Assembly (NCBI GenBank): GCA_017883205.1
Contig: JADGNZ010000024.1
Location: 29,429-93,428 of the forward strand
DNA from: Thermoanaerobaculia bacterium
Lineage (GTDB): Bacteria > Acidobacteriota > Thermoanaerobaculia > Gp7-AA8
DNA length: 64,000 nt
Direction: 5' to 3'
Part shown: piece after piece, positions 1-8,827 of the stretch
Layout: each line of letters starts with the position of its first letter
How positions within the stretch are numbered: the stretch's first letter is position 1
Made by a program: the position numbers and the translations under genes
The notes under the pieces: model-generated
Seen by the model: the letters and a program-made list of their open reading frames with translations, nothing else
Told to the model about the DNA's origin: nothing
The model's database searches: none

Positions 1-195
1 GATGGTCGCCGAGCCCGCGTCGGGACGGATCGCCGTCGAAAGCGTGCGGAGCAAGGTCGACTTCCCCGAGCCGTTCGGGCCAGCCACCATCATCACGCTT
101 CCTGCGGCCAGGGAGAACGACACGTCTGCGAGGGCCCACCGCCTCCCGTAGCGGCGGGCGAGATTGTGTGCGTCAATTCCGGGAGAAGGTTCCAT
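1..195 (-). CDS. ABC transporter ATP-binding protein, N-terminal part (runs off the window)
   Basis: The minus strand from 195 down to the window edge is open for 65 codons and begins with ATG. Residues 39-47 read GPNGSGKST, a textbook Walker A P-loop, preceded by a beta-strand typical of ABC ATPases (VSFSLAAGSVMMV). The protein would power an ABC transporter at the inner membrane. The substrate, signature motif and Walker B lie outside the window, so neither importer nor exporter can be chosen. The start is close to the start of the divergent plus-strand lipoprotein gene at 276. Confidence 0.85.
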   Translation of the reverse strand, partial: MEPSPGIDAHNLARRYGRRWALADVSFSLAAGSVMMVAGPNGSGKSTLLRTLSTAIRPDAGSATI

Positions 196-275
196 GCAGC
201 GCGCAGTCTGTGTCAGGTTCGCGCGTGTGGCAAGCATGCTCGCGAAGAGGAGCCGCGGCGCTATCATCCCTCGCG

Positions 276-2318
276 ATGCGCACAACCGCACTCGTCCTCC
301 TGTTCCTCGGCGTAGCCTGCACGACCGCCACTCCGCCCCCTGCGCCGCAACCCGCCCCGCCGCCCGCTCCTCCGTCCGCTCACGGCTTCACGATCGAGGA
401 AGAGGTGCACGTGCTGCAGTTGGAAGACCGGCGGGAGTACGACGAGGCGTTCACCAACGCCTGGCTCGCCAACCCCAATGCACTGCACCGCGCGCGGATA
501 GCCTTGGCGCTGGGCCGGATCGGACCGCACACGTTTGTCGACACGAACGGCAACGGCGTGCGCGACGCAGGAGAACGCCAGGCCGGTGTCGCACAGCTCG
601 TGGCTCTCGTCAACGATCCTGATGCGAACGTTCGCGCTACCGCTGCATTCGCCCTCGGACAGATCGGCGACGCCACCTCGGTCGATGCGCTCCTCCAGTT
701 CGCCGCCGATCACGATGGCGACGTTGCTGGTGAGGCAGTCGAAGCGCTGTCCAAGCTCGCGGCGCACGTTCCCCTTCCGCGCTACGCCGCGTTCACCGGC
801 GCGCAAATCCCGGAAGGCATCCGCGCGCGCGCCGTCCGCTTCCTCTTCCGATTCAAGTCCGACGAAGCATCGGCGATCGCCGCCGATCTGCTGGCTTCGC
901 CCTCGCCGCGCATTCGCGAAGAGGCCACCTACGCGCTGGCGCGCCGCGCCTATGCCGGCGCGCGGCCGCGCCTGGAGCTCCTCGTCAACGAGCCAAGTCA
1001 CCAGACGCGCGCCAACGTCATGTCCGCCCTCGGCAGGATCGGATCGCCGGAGTCGCTTCCTCTCCTGATCGACGCGTTGCGCGATCAACATCCCTGGGTG
1101 CGCACGAATGCAGTCGTCGCCATCAGCCGCGTCGCTGCAAAAGATAGGAAGTCGATCGAGCGGCCGCAACTCGCCAGCGACGCGAAGCGGGTGATGGAAT
1201 TGCTCGACGATCCTGACCCCGGCACGCGCGCCTCAGCTATCGATACACTGGGTTACTACGCAGCGCGCGACGACGCCGCGCGTAAACGGCTGCTCGACGT
1301 CGCTGCAAACGGCTCGCGATGGGACCGCGAGATCGCCGCCGGTGCGATCGCCAAGAACCTCGGCGACGAAACACTGTTGCCGGCAGATCTCACCGGCTGG
1401 GCCAAAGTGCGCGTGCTCGAAGCGGCCACGCCAATCTCCGACACCGTCCGCGCAAGCTACGCCCGCGATTCGGAAACGCTCGTGCGCGCGCAGGCGCTGG
1501 GGACGATCGCCGACGACAAAGTCGACGCCAATCTGCCGATGATTCGCAAGGCGCTCGACGACCCCGACGTCATCGTCCGCGGCTACGCGATCGGCGCCTT
1601 CGCGAAATCACATGACCCGAACAAGGTGGAGACGCTGCAGAGCGCAGAACGGCGCGCTCGACGCGACGAGCAGAACGACGCACGCCTCGCGGCGATCAGC
1701 GCGCTGTCGGAGATCGACTACCCGGAGCGGGGGGCCGTTCTTCACGCCTGGCTCGCCGATGCCGATCCAGTCGTGCGGCGCATCGCTGCAGACGCGATCG
1801 AGCAGAAGCTCAAGATGCCGCGGCCGCAGTTCACGCCGCTGCCGGTCACGCGCAACGACTACACGCAGATCGTCGAGTGGTCGCGGCAACCGCACACCGC
1901 GTCGATCCACATGACCCGCGGGATCATTCAGATCGCGCTTCTCACGCAGGACGCTCCGATCACGACCTGGAACTTTGCAAAACTGGCGCGGGCGAAGTAC
2001 TTCGATGACAGCTCGTTCATGCGCGTCGTCCCCAACTTCGTCATCCAGGGCGGCGATCCTCGCAACGACATGGAAGGCAGTCCGGGCTACACCATCCGCG
2101 ACGAGATCAACCTTCAGAAGTACACGCGGGCCGCGGTCGGCATGGCGCTCTCCGGCCCCGATACCGGCGGCTCGCAGTTCTTCATCACCCACTCGCCGCA
2201 GCCGCACCTGGACGGTGGCTACACGATCTTCGGCCGCGTCATCGCCAGCATGACCGCCGTCGTCGACCCGACCGAGCGGGGCGACAAAGTGGAGACGATC
2301 GCGATCGACGAGAAGTAA
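276..2318 (+). CDS. HEAT-repeat lipoprotein with C-terminal cyclophilin-type peptidyl-prolyl isomerase domain
   Basis: This 680-residue protein starts with a hydrophobic segment ending in LFLGVAC, a plausible though imperfect lipobox, followed by a Pro/Ala-rich linker. I chose the ATG at 276 because it places this signal at the N-terminus; an upstream in-frame start at 168 would bury it. Residues from about 60 to 530 form repeated alpha-helical HEAT/PBS-like units (ATAAFALGQIGD, NVMSALGRIGS, VRTNAVVAISRVA). The last 150 residues are a cyclophilin domain with FMRVVPNFVIQGGDP, TGGSQFFIT and LDGGYTIFGRV. It probably isomerises prolyl bonds of envelope proteins, with the HEAT solenoid acting as a docking scaffold. 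The domain assignment is firm and the cellular partner is unknown. Confidence 0.9.
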   Translation: MRTTALVLLFLGVACTTATPPPAPQPAPPPAPPSAHGFTIEEEVHVLQLEDRREYDEAFTNAWLANPNALHRARIALALGRIGPHTFVDTNGNGVRDAGERQAGVAQLVALVNDPDANVRATAAFALGQIGDATSVDALLQFAADHDGDVAGEAVEALSKLAAHVPLPRYAAFTGAQIPEGIRARAVRFLFRFKSDEASAIAADLLASPSPRIREEATYALARRAYAGARPRLELLVNEPSHQTRANVMSALGRIGSPESLPLLIDALRDQHPWVRTNAVVAISRVAAKDRKSIERPQLASDAKRVMELLDDPDPGTRASAIDTLGYYAARDDAARKRLLDVAANGSRWDREIAAGAIAKNLGDETLLPADLTGWAKVRVLEAATPISDTVRASYARDSETLVRAQALGTIADDKVDANLPMIRKALDDPDVIVRGYAIGAFAKSHDPNKVETLQSAERRARRDEQNDARLAAISALSEIDYPERGAVLHAWLADADPVVRRIAADAIEQKLKMPRPQFTPLPVTRNDYTQIVEWSRQPHTASIHMTRGIIQIALLTQDAPITTWNFAKLARAKYFDDSSFMRVVPNFVIQGGDPRNDMEGSPGYTIRDEINLQKYTRAAVGMALSGPDTGGSQFFITHSPQPHLDGGYTIFGRVIASMTAVVDPTERGDKVETIAIDEK

Positions 2319-2331
2319 CCATGGGACGGTA

Positions 2332-2568
2332 ATGCCGCAAGCACAACGTCACTACACCATCGACGAGTACTTCGCAGTTGAAGCGATGTCGCCGGTTCGT
2401 AACGAGTATTTTGACGGCGAGATCCTGGCGATGCCTGGCGGATCACCGAACCACAACCGGATCTCCAGAAACGTTCTTCTGGCGCTCGAGCCGAACCTGC
2501 GCGACGGCCGGTACGAACCGCTTGGGCCGGATACCCGAATCCTCACGGCCTGCGGACTCTATACGTAG
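2332..2568 (+). pseudogene. Truncated Uma2-family (DUF820) endonuclease
   Basis: The 78 residues (MPQAQRHYTIDEYFAVEAM to ILTACGLYT) match the N-terminal part of Uma2/DUF820 proteins, a restriction-endonuclease-fold family usually around 180-200 residues long. A TAG follows the conserved CGLYT motif, and no continuation of the domain is found in other frames downstream. The usual catalytic D/E-x-K segment is missing, so the gene is probably a remnant. It begins 13 bp after the lipoprotein gene. The break borders the GC-rich inverted repeat at 2641-2761, which suggests a rearrangement. Confidence 0.7.
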
Positions 2569-2640
2569 CACATGCCACACGCCTCGTAAATTGAGATTGC
2601 CCGGGTGGAAGTGGGTGGGGTACGGCAGTGGCGCGGAGTA

Positions 2641-2761
2641 GGCGGCGAGGACGCCGCCTGGCCAGCCGGCGGGACGCCAGCGTTCCGCCGGCACAAAAGC
2701 ACGCCTCATGCGGATGGAACGCTGGCGTCCTCGCCGGCTGGCTCGGCGGCGTCTCGCCGCC
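2641..2761. repeat. GC-rich interrupted inverted repeat
   Basis: The stretch between the Uma2 remnant and the small membrane gene holds two inverted arms rich in GGCGGCG, GACGCCAGCGTTC and GCCGGCTGG, separated by about 20 bases. They could fold into a long cruciform or RNA hairpin. No gene was seen between 2569 and 2799. Confidence 0.5.
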
Positions 2762-2799
2762 GTTACCGCGGCACGATCGTGATTGAGATCCCTCGCCAC

Positions 2800-2970
2800 C
2801 TACTCCGCCGGCCGTTTCGCGATCAGCCAGCCGATCAGGAAGAAGGCGCCGCCGATGAACAGCAGGCGCACTTCCAGCGATACGTTGCCCTTCAGCAGAC
2901 CGGTGAGTAGACCGATCGGAAGGATGATCATGCCGATGAGCATGAAGAGGCGGCCGAGGAGCGCGGACAT
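2800..2970 (-). CDS. Small two-helix membrane protein
   Basis: This 56-residue protein starts MSALLGRLFMLIGMIILPI and ends LIGWLIAKRPAE. It has two clear hydrophobic segments (about residues 5-25 and 37-51) joined by a short polar loop, LLKGNVSLEVR. I chose the ATG at 2970 because it starts directly at the first membrane segment; longer readings into the neighbouring dehydrogenase gene have no such structure. It is transcribed divergently from the dehydrogenase at 3013, with 42 bp between. Its function is unknown. Similar small proteins are common in high-GC bacteria, and the hydrophobic pattern is the only support here. Confidence 0.6.
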   Translation of the reverse strand: MSALLGRLFMLIGMIILPIGLLTGLLKGNVSLEVRLLFIGGAFFLIGWLIAKRPAE

Positions 2971-3012
2971 CGGTGAAGTGTAACCGCCCGCTGCGCTGCT
3001 ACAGTTCGCGGC

Positions 3013-3930
3013 GTGAAGCCTGTTGTCGTCCTCACGGCGCAGTACCCCGCCGTCGTCCGCGAGATCCTGGCCGGCCTCTGCGACTTCGTCGAGCATCCCT
3101 CCGAACAGGGGCGCTCGGACGACGACATGATCACGATTCTGAGCGAGGCGGATGCGGCCATCACCGTGCTCAGCGATCCGCTCACGCGGAACGTCCTCGA
3201 AGCAAATCCCGGCTTGCACATGATCGCGAACTATGCGGTCGGCTACAACAACGTCGACCTCCAGGCCGCACGCGAGCTGGGAGTCACCGTCACCAACACT
3301 CCCGGCGTGCTCACGGAAGCGACCGCGGACCTGACGATGGGACTCATCCTGGCGGTGATGCGGCGCATCGTCGAAGGCGACCGCGAAGTGCGCGCCACCG
3401 GCCGATGCGTCTGGGAGCCTCTCCATCTCCTCGGCAGCGGGCTCACGGGCAAGCGGCTGGGGATCATCGGTATGGGCCGAATCGGCAACGCGGTGGCAAC
3501 GCGTGCTCAGGCGTTCGAGATGGAGGTCATCGGCGTCCGCCGCGACGAGTCTCTCGACGAGCTTCTCGCGACGAGCGACATCGTGACGATCCACGCGCCG
3601 TTAACAGGCCAGACCCATCACATGCTGAATGCGGCTACGCTCCGCGCGATGAAGCGCGGCGCATTCCTGGTCAACACCGCACGCGGGCCGCTCGTCGACG
3701 AAACGGCTCTCTGCGACGCGCTCGACGACGGCCACCTCGCGGGCGCCGGCCTCGATGTGTACGAGGACGAGCCCTCCGTCAGTCCGCGCCTGATCGCGAT
3801 GCCGAACGTCGTCCTCTTGCCGCACATCGGCTCGGCGACCCACGAAACCCGAAACGCCATGGCCCGCATCGCGGCAACGGATGTGGCTCTTTTCTTGCGC
3901 GGACTGAAACCGCAGAACATCATCACCTGA
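3013..3930 (+). CDS. D-2-hydroxyacid dehydrogenase (glyoxylate/hydroxypyruvate reductase type)
   Basis: This 305-residue protein is a member of the D-isomer-specific 2-hydroxyacid dehydrogenases. These reduce 2-oxoacids such as glyoxylate or hydroxypyruvate, or oxidise D-glycerate, with NAD(P)H in the cytoplasm. The nucleotide-binding motif LGIIGMGRIGNAV lies around residues 149-161. The catalytic Arg is in NTARGPLVDE (about 222-231), the Glu in DVYEDEP (about 250), and the His in LLPHIGSAT (about 271). The start codon is GTG at 3013. Length and motif order fit the family. The exact substrate cannot be told from sequence. The next gene, an isochorismatase-like hydrolase, lies about 100 bp downstream on the same strand. 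Confidence 0.9.
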   Translation: MKPVVVLTAQYPAVVREILAGLCDFVEHPSEQGRSDDDMITILSEADAAITVLSDPLTRNVLEANPGLHMIANYAVGYNNVDLQAARELGVTVTNTPGVLTEATADLTMGLILAVMRRIVEGDREVRATGRCVWEPLHLLGSGLTGKRLGIIGMGRIGNAVATRAQAFEMEVIGVRRDESLDELLATSDIVTIHAPLTGQTHHMLNAATLRAMKRGAFLVNTARGPLVDETALCDALDDGHLAGAGLDVYEDEPSVSPRLIAMPNVVLLPHIGSATHETRNAMARIAATDVALFLRGLKPQNIIT

Positions 3931-3937
3931 CGCGGAG

Positions 3938-3964
3938 TTGACAATTGACAATGGACAATTGACA
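3938..3964. repeat. Short dispersed AT-rich repeat (TGACAATTG family)
   Basis: TGACAATTGACAATGGACAA and its inverse recur here, at 4655-4676 and around 29447-29577, always between genes. The motif is partly self-complementary (CAATTG) and AT-rich in a GC-rich genome. It looks like a small dispersed intergenic repeat family. Confidence 0.6.
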
Positions 3965-4028
3965 ACGAAGGCGGCCTGCCGAATCCGTGGTTGGCGTTGT
4001 CCGTCGTCCAGTGAGCGAGCGAACGATC

Positions 4029-4583
4029 ATGACCATCCTCAACCGTGCTGAATCCTTTCTCGTCATCGTCGATGTGCAGGAGAAGCTCATGCCGGTCATC
4101 GACGACCACCAGAACGTGGAGCGCAACCTCGACCGCCTCGTCCGCGGAGGCCACGTTCTCGACATCCGCGCCATCGTCACCGAGCAATACACCAAAGGAC
4201 TCGGCCACACCGTGCCGCTGGTCCGCACCGCGCTCGAAGCGACGTTCGGCTATGAGCCGATCGAGAAGTCGACGTTCTCAGCGTTCGGTTGCGGCGAGTT
4301 CGTCGCCGTCATCCGCAATCTGCACCGGAAACAAGCCATCGTCGCCGGCATCGAGACACACGTCTGCGTTTACCAGACCGTCCGCGATCTTCTCGCGAAC
4401 GGATTCGACGTCACCGTCATCGCCGACGCCGTCTCATCCCGCACACCCGCCAATCGCGAGATCGCCCTCCGTCGCATGGTCAGCGACGGCGCCAAACTGA
4501 GCTCGACGGAGATGGTGCTGTTCGAGCTGACCGGCGTGTCGGGGACAGACGAGTTCCGGGAAGTCGCCCGCTTGGTTCGGTGA
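4029..4583 (+). CDS. Isochorismatase-family cysteine hydrolase
   Basis: This 184-residue protein has the complete catalytic triad of the isochorismatase-like hydrolases: Asp15 in FLVIVDVQEKL, Lys80 in EKSTFSAF and Cys113 in AGIETHVCVYQT, where the preceding cis-peptide region is also typical. Members hydrolyse amides or the isochorismate ether bond. This one resembles the short nicotinamidase-like or YcaC-like cytoplasmic enzymes, and the substrate is not predictable. I chose the ATG at 4029, which begins MTILNRAESFLVIVD; the upstream extension is low-complexity and lies next to a repeat. A palindromic GATCGGACC repeat follows the stop. Confidence 0.88.
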   Translation: MTILNRAESFLVIVDVQEKLMPVIDDHQNVERNLDRLVRGGHVLDIRAIVTEQYTKGLGHTVPLVRTALEATFGYEPIEKSTFSAFGCGEFVAVIRNLHRKQAIVAGIETHVCVYQTVRDLLANGFDVTVIADAVSSRTPANREIALRRMVSDGAKLSSTEMVLFELTGVSGTDEFREVARLVR

Positions 4584-4587
4584 ACAC

Positions 4588-4633
4588 GGAACGATCGGAC
4601 CGATCGGTCTCATCGGTCCGATCGGTCCGATCT
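4588..4633. repeat. Tandem palindromic GATCGGACC/GGTCCGATC repeat
   Basis: Four overlapping copies of the self-complementary words CGATCGGAC and GGTCCGATCGG lie between the hydrolase stop and the ArsR gene. They could form a hairpin acting as a terminator, but there is no clear T-run. Confidence 0.5.
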
Positions 4634-4686
4634 CTGGTCGCTAAACCGCTACCCGTTATCAATTGTCAATTATCATCCCCGGCGGC

Positions 4687-5076
4687 ATGCCCGACCTCGT
4701 CACCCTCTTTCAGGCGCTCAGCGATCCGACGCGGCTCCGGCTTTTGAGCTTGATGGCGGCGGGTGATGTCTGCGTCTGCTATTTCGTCGAGATCCTCGAT
4801 GAGACGCAGCCGAAGATCTCGCGGCATCTCGCGTATCTGCGGCGAGCCGGACTGGTATCAGCGCGGCGCGAGGGCAAGTGGGTGCACTACGGCCTGGTGA
4901 AACCGTCCGATCCCGCGGCGGCAGCAGTCTTCGAGACCGTTCTCGAAGTCATCACCAACGACCGCCGGATGCAGCGCGACCGCGCCGCGCTGGAGAAGGT
5001 CTGTTGCGCCGTCCGGCTGCCCGCCGCGTTGCAGAACGCGCCGAAGCCAGCTCTCGTGAAGGCGCGGACGAACTGA
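4687..5076 (+). CDS. ArsR/SmtB-family metal-responsive transcriptional regulator
   Basis: This 129-residue winged-helix repressor has the ArsR layout: FQALSDPTRLRLLSLM at residues 8-23, a paired-cysteine sensor DVCVC (Cys29 and Cys31) at the start of helix 3, the recognition helix QPKISRHLAYLRRAGLV (41-57) and the wing SARREGKWVHYGL. The C-terminal KVCCAV adds two more cysteines that may help bind a thiophilic ligand. The protein would derepress its operon when arsenite, another metalloid or a sulfur species binds. Its stop overlaps the start of the TauE/SafE gene by one base (TGATG), so the exporter is its likely target. The ATG at 4687 is preferred because it starts at the domain. Confidence 0.9.
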   Translation: MPDLVTLFQALSDPTRLRLLSLMAAGDVCVCYFVEILDETQPKISRHLAYLRRAGLVSARREGKWVHYGLVKPSDPAAAAVFETVLEVITNDRRMQRDRAALEKVCCAVRLPAALQNAPKPALVKARTN

Positions 5077-5798
5077 TGCTGGCGGCGGTCCTCATCGCCA
5101 TCGCGGCGTTCTTCGCCGGTGCGGTGTCGGCTGTGGCCGGCTTCGGCATCGGCAGCATTCTCACGCCGCTTCTCGGATTGACGATCGGCGTCAAACTGGC
5201 GGTGGCTGCCGCCGCAATCCCGCACTTCATCGGCAACGCACTCCGTCTCTGGACGCTGCGCGACAAAGTCGACAAACACGTGCTCAAGACATTCGGCCTG
5301 ATGAGCGGCGCCGGCGCGCTGGCGGGCGCGCTGCTGTACGCTGCCGTGGCAACCAGCGCCCTGAAACTCGTCTTCGCCATCGTGCTGATCATCGTCGGAG
5401 CATTTGGAGTTACAGGCTGGAGCGATCACCTCCGCTTCGGCCGCCGCGGAGCCTGGCTCGCGGGCGGCGTTTCCGGACTGCTGGGCGGACTCGTCGGCAA
5501 CCAAGGAGGCATCCGCGCGGCGGCGATGCTGGCGCTCGACGTGCGCAAAGAGGTCTTCGTCGCCACAGCCGTCGCGATCGCCCTCGTCGTCGATGGCGCA
5601 CGCCTGCCGGTTTACGCGTTCAGCACGGGACGCCAGCTCCTGACCGTCTGGCCGATGCTTGTCGGCGCCAGCGTCGCCGTCATGCTCGGCACCTTTTTCG
5701 GCAAATCTCTCCTCGGGCGCGTGCCGGAGAGCGTCTTTCGCCGCCTCGTCGCGGCCCTTTTGATCGCCCTCGGCGTGGCCATGCTCGTTTCGCGATGA
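5076..5798 (+). CDS. TauE/SafE-family membrane exporter (sulfite or organic anion type)
   Basis: This 240-residue integral membrane protein has about eight hydrophobic helices in two homologous halves. The first half contains VAGFGIGSILTPLLGLTIGV and IPHFIGNALRLWTLRDKVD. The second contains GGVSGLLGGLVGNQGGIRAAAML, a glycine-rich pattern typical of TauE/SafE (DUF81) permeases. Such proteins export sulfite, sulfoacetate or similar anions across the inner membrane. The ATG overlaps the ArsR stop (TGATG), which indicates translational coupling. The gene pair therefore looks like a metalloid- or sulfur-stress efflux operon, although the substrate is inferred only from the family. Confidence 0.88.
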   Translation: MLAAVLIAIAAFFAGAVSAVAGFGIGSILTPLLGLTIGVKLAVAAAAIPHFIGNALRLWTLRDKVDKHVLKTFGLMSGAGALAGALLYAAVATSALKLVFAIVLIIVGAFGVTGWSDHLRFGRRGAWLAGGVSGLLGGLVGNQGGIRAAAMLALDVRKEVFVATAVAIALVVDGARLPVYAFSTGRQLLTVWPMLVGASVAVMLGTFFGKSLLGRVPESVFRRLVAALLIALGVAMLVSR

Positions 5799-5863
5799 AA
5801 TTCGCAGCACCGTGACCGCTGTCATCACGGATGACTCCCGGTCGTCGTTACGATCGTCAACCG

Positions 5864-8260
5864 ATGCGCGCTGCCACCCGAATTGCTTTCATTGCTCTCA
5901 CCGCTCTCAGCCTTGCGGCGAGCAGCGCCAGCGCCGCGACATTCCTCGTCCCGCCGGATCGCACGCTCGTCACTGCTTCGAGAGCGATCGTCGTCGCGAC
6001 TGCCGGGGAGTCGCACGGACGTCGGGCTCCCGGCGGATGGATCGAGACCGTGACGGAGCTGCACGTGGACGAGGCAATCAAGGGCGCGATCGGCACCGGC
6101 GATACGGTTCACGTCACCGAGCTCGGTGGTTCCGTCGGGGAGATCAGCTACATCGTCGCCGGCAGTCCGAAGTACGCGCCGGGCCAGCAGGTGCTGCTCT
6201 TTCTGGAGACGAACGATCGCGGCGAATGGGTGGCGAAGAACATGGTGGTAGGGAAGTTCACGCCGGCTCAGGACACGAGCGGACGACGGCTCCTTCTGCG
6301 TGAGGCGGGCGAGATCGTGGGCTGGAACGTCGACGGCTCACCGCATCACGAGCCGGTGCGGTTGGAAACCGAGTTCCTGCGCTTCGTTCGCGCGGTTGCG
6401 CAGGGGCGTGACGCGGCGGAGGACTACATCGTCAGCGATCCGAAACCGTTGCGGAAGAGCGTCATCAGCGAAGCGGCGGCATCGGCATTCACGCCAAGTG
6501 GATATCTGCTGCAAGGCCCGGGAGGCATGGGTATCCGCTGGCCGGTCTTCCCCAACTCCGTCATTTTTCTCAGCCACGGCACGCAGCCGGGCGCTTTGAA
6601 CGGCGGCATCACGGCGATGCAACGCGCCTTCGCGGCGTGGACCAACGACCCCGGCTCCAACATCGTCTACGGATATGGCGGTACGACGCCGATCGCCAGC
6701 ACCGGCTTCGGCTCGAACGTCAACGACGGCGTGAACACCGTGCAGTTCAACGATCCTGCGAATGAGATTCCCGGCTCGTTCACGCCGACCAACGGCGCCA
6801 CGCTCGCCATCGGCGGCGCGTGGACAGGAAGCGCCACGCATCAGGCGAACGGCGAGCAGTACTACTCGATCGTCGAAGCCGACCTCGTCGTGCAGAACGG
6901 CATCACCGGCCCGGGACTGACCGGCAATGGATTCGATCACGTCCTCACGCACGAGCTCGGGCACACGCTCGGGCTGCGCCACTCCGACAAGAACGCTGCC
7001 GATACGTCCAGCTGTGCCGCGCCGCTCGATTGCTCGACGACCGCGATCATGGACTCCAGCGTCGCCTTCGACTCCGACCCGATCGGTTCGACGCTGCAAG
7101 CCTGGGACATTGCCGCGATCGATGCCGTGTACGGCTCCGGCGTGGTCACGCCGCCTGCGTGCAATCCTCCGCGGATCAATGCGCAACCGGCTCCGACGAT
7201 CGACGTCGGTGCTACTGCCGTCACCTTCTCCGTAACCGCCTCGGGTGACACACCGCTTCAATACCAGTGGTACACAGGCACCAAAGGAAACACGAATGCG
7301 CCGATCACAGGCGCGACGTCGTCGAGCTTCACCGTCAAACCGATAGTGACCACCGGCTACTGGGTTCGCATCACGAATGGATGCGATCCTCCCGCGGACA
7401 GCATCACCGTCTACGCGATCGTCAACAGTTGCCCGCCGGTCACGATCGCTTCCCTGTCAGGCGATGTCACGATTTTCGAAGGGAAGTCGACACCGCTCGC
7501 GATTGCTGCCAGCGGCGGAACCGTTTCGTATCAGTGGTACGCCGGCCCGAGCGGCACGACGACGTCGCCGATCCCCAATGCAACCGGCACGACGCTGACG
7601 GTTTCGCCCGCCCAGACGACCAGCTACTGGGTGCGGGCATCGAACACGTGCGGATCAAGCGTCGATAGCAGCACGGTCACGGTCACCGTCGTCCCATGCA
7701 CCGCGCCGAAGGTCGTCGTGCAACCGGCAAGCGGCAATATCGTCACCGGCAACGGGACGACTCTCTTCGCGGCAGTCACCGGCACGCTGCCGATCTCCTA
7801 CCAGTGGTACGAGGGGACGTTCCCTGACACGACGCATCCAGCCAACAGCGGCACGTCGGCGACGCTGGCCGTGCCGTCGCTCTTCGCCTCCACTTCGTAC
7901 TGGCTGCACGTATCGAGCGTGTGCGGCGAGGCCGACAGCACCACCGCGCGGCTCACGACCGTATCGACCTGCACGCCTCCATCGATCGCCGTGCAACCGC
8001 AAAATCAGAGCGTGACATCGGGATCGACTGCAATCGTCTCGGTCAGCGCGACCGGATCATCACTCTCCTATCAGTGGTACCAGGGTGGGTTCCTCGATTT
8101 CACCCACCCCCTCGGCGGCAACGCTCCCTCGGTGCTGACGCCCGCGATCACCGCAACGGCGCAGTTCTGGGTACGCATCACCAGCCCCTGCGGCAACGTC
8201 GACAGCACGGTCGCAACCGTGTCCGTCGCCGTGCAGCCGCGGCGAAGGGCGGCGAGGTAG
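5864..8260 (+). CDS. Secreted zincin metalloprotease with four C-terminal Ig-like repeats
   Basis: This 798-residue protein begins with a signal peptide (MRAATRIAFIALTALSLAAS, then SASA). I therefore used the ATG at 5864 instead of an in-frame ATG 33 bp upstream. The catalytic motif HELGHTLGLRH is an HExxHxxGxxH zinc site, and AIMDSSVAFD about 30 residues later serves as a Met-turn, as in matrixin/metzincin proteases. After about residue 430 come four repeats of about 90 residues, each with a YQWY core (QYQWYTG, SYQWYAG, SYQWYEG, SYQWYQG) and paired cysteines, typical of bacterial Ig-like/PKD-type adhesion modules. It is probably an extracellular protease. A 24-unit minisatellite starts about 15 bp after the stop. 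Confidence 0.88.
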   Translation: MRAATRIAFIALTALSLAASSASAATFLVPPDRTLVTASRAIVVATAGESHGRRAPGGWIETVTELHVDEAIKGAIGTGDTVHVTELGGSVGEISYIVAGSPKYAPGQQVLLFLETNDRGEWVAKNMVVGKFTPAQDTSGRRLLLREAGEIVGWNVDGSPHHEPVRLETEFLRFVRAVAQGRDAAEDYIVSDPKPLRKSVISEAAASAFTPSGYLLQGPGGMGIRWPVFPNSVIFLSHGTQPGALNGGITAMQRAFAAWTNDPGSNIVYGYGGTTPIASTGFGSNVNDGVNTVQFNDPANEIPGSFTPTNGATLAIGGAWTGSATHQANGEQYYSIVEADLVVQNGITGPGLTGNGFDHVLTHELGHTLGLRHSDKNAADTSSCAAPLDCSTTAIMDSSVAFDSDPIGSTLQAWDIAAIDAVYGSGVVTPPACNPPRINAQPAPTIDVGATAVTFSVTASGDTPLQYQWYTGTKGNTNAPITGATSSSFTVKPIVTTGYWVRITNGCDPPADSITVYAIVNSCPPVTIASLSGDVTIFEGKSTPLAIAASGGTVSYQWYAGPSGTTTSPIPNATGTTLTVSPAQTTSYWVRASNTCGSSVDSSTVTVTVVPCTAPKVVVQPASGNIVTGNGTTLFAAVTGTLPISYQWYEGTFPDTTHPANSGTSATLAVPSLFASTSYWLHVSSVCGEADSTTARLTTVSTCTPPSIAVQPQNQSVTSGSTAIVSVSATGSSLSYQWYQGGFLDFTHPLGGNAPSVLTPAITATAQFWVRITSPCGNVDSTVATVSVAVQPRRRAAR

Positions 8261-8274
8261 CAAGGGTACGCATC

Positions 8275-8775
8275 GAGCCATCGACGATGCGTTTTGAACC
8301 GTCGACGGTGCGTTTTGATCCATCGATGCTGCTATTTCATCCATCGACGGTGCTTTTTCATCCATCGACGGTACGTTTTGATCCATCGATGGCTCGTTTT
8401 GAACCAACGACGGTACGTTTTGATCCGACGATGGTTCGTTTTGAACCAACGACGGTACGTTTTGATCCAACGACGGTGCTTTTTGAACCAACGATGGTTT
8501 GTTTTGATCCAACGATGGTTCGTTTTGATCCGACGATGGTTCGTTTTGAACCAACGACGGTACGTTTTGAACCAACGACGGTACGTTTTGATCCAACGAC
8601 GGTGCTTTTTGAACCAACGATGGTGCTTTTTGAACCATCAACGGTTCTTTTCGGCCAACGACGGTGCTTTTTGAACCATCGATGGTTCTTTTCGGCCCCC
8701 GACGGTGCTTTTTGAACCATCGACGGTTCTTTTCGGCCATCAACGGCTCTTTTCGGCCATCGATGGTGCTTTTGA
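8275..8775. repeat. 21-bp minisatellite with palindromic core, about 24 units
   Basis: The region consists almost wholly of 21-bp units of the form CCATCGATGG or CCGTCGACGG plus a linker like TTCGTTTTGAA. Most cores are palindromic or nearly so. Period 21 is kept through about 18 units, and the last six show one-base slips. All frames are open on both strands because 21 is a multiple of three, giving repeats such as DPTMVRFEPTTVRF. I see no start signal or domain and treat it as non-coding. It separates two convergent genes (protease and ABC-F). Confidence 0.85.
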
Positions 8776-8827
8776 CCCACCCGGCACCACACTCCGACCC
8801 CCGACCCCCGACACGCGACCCCGAAAC

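Noticed and set aside
8294..8743. Repeat proteins of heptad type from the 8.3-kb array
   Set aside because: Open frames exist on both strands only because the DNA period is 21; no start signal or stable frame across the last units, and core conservation is at DNA level.
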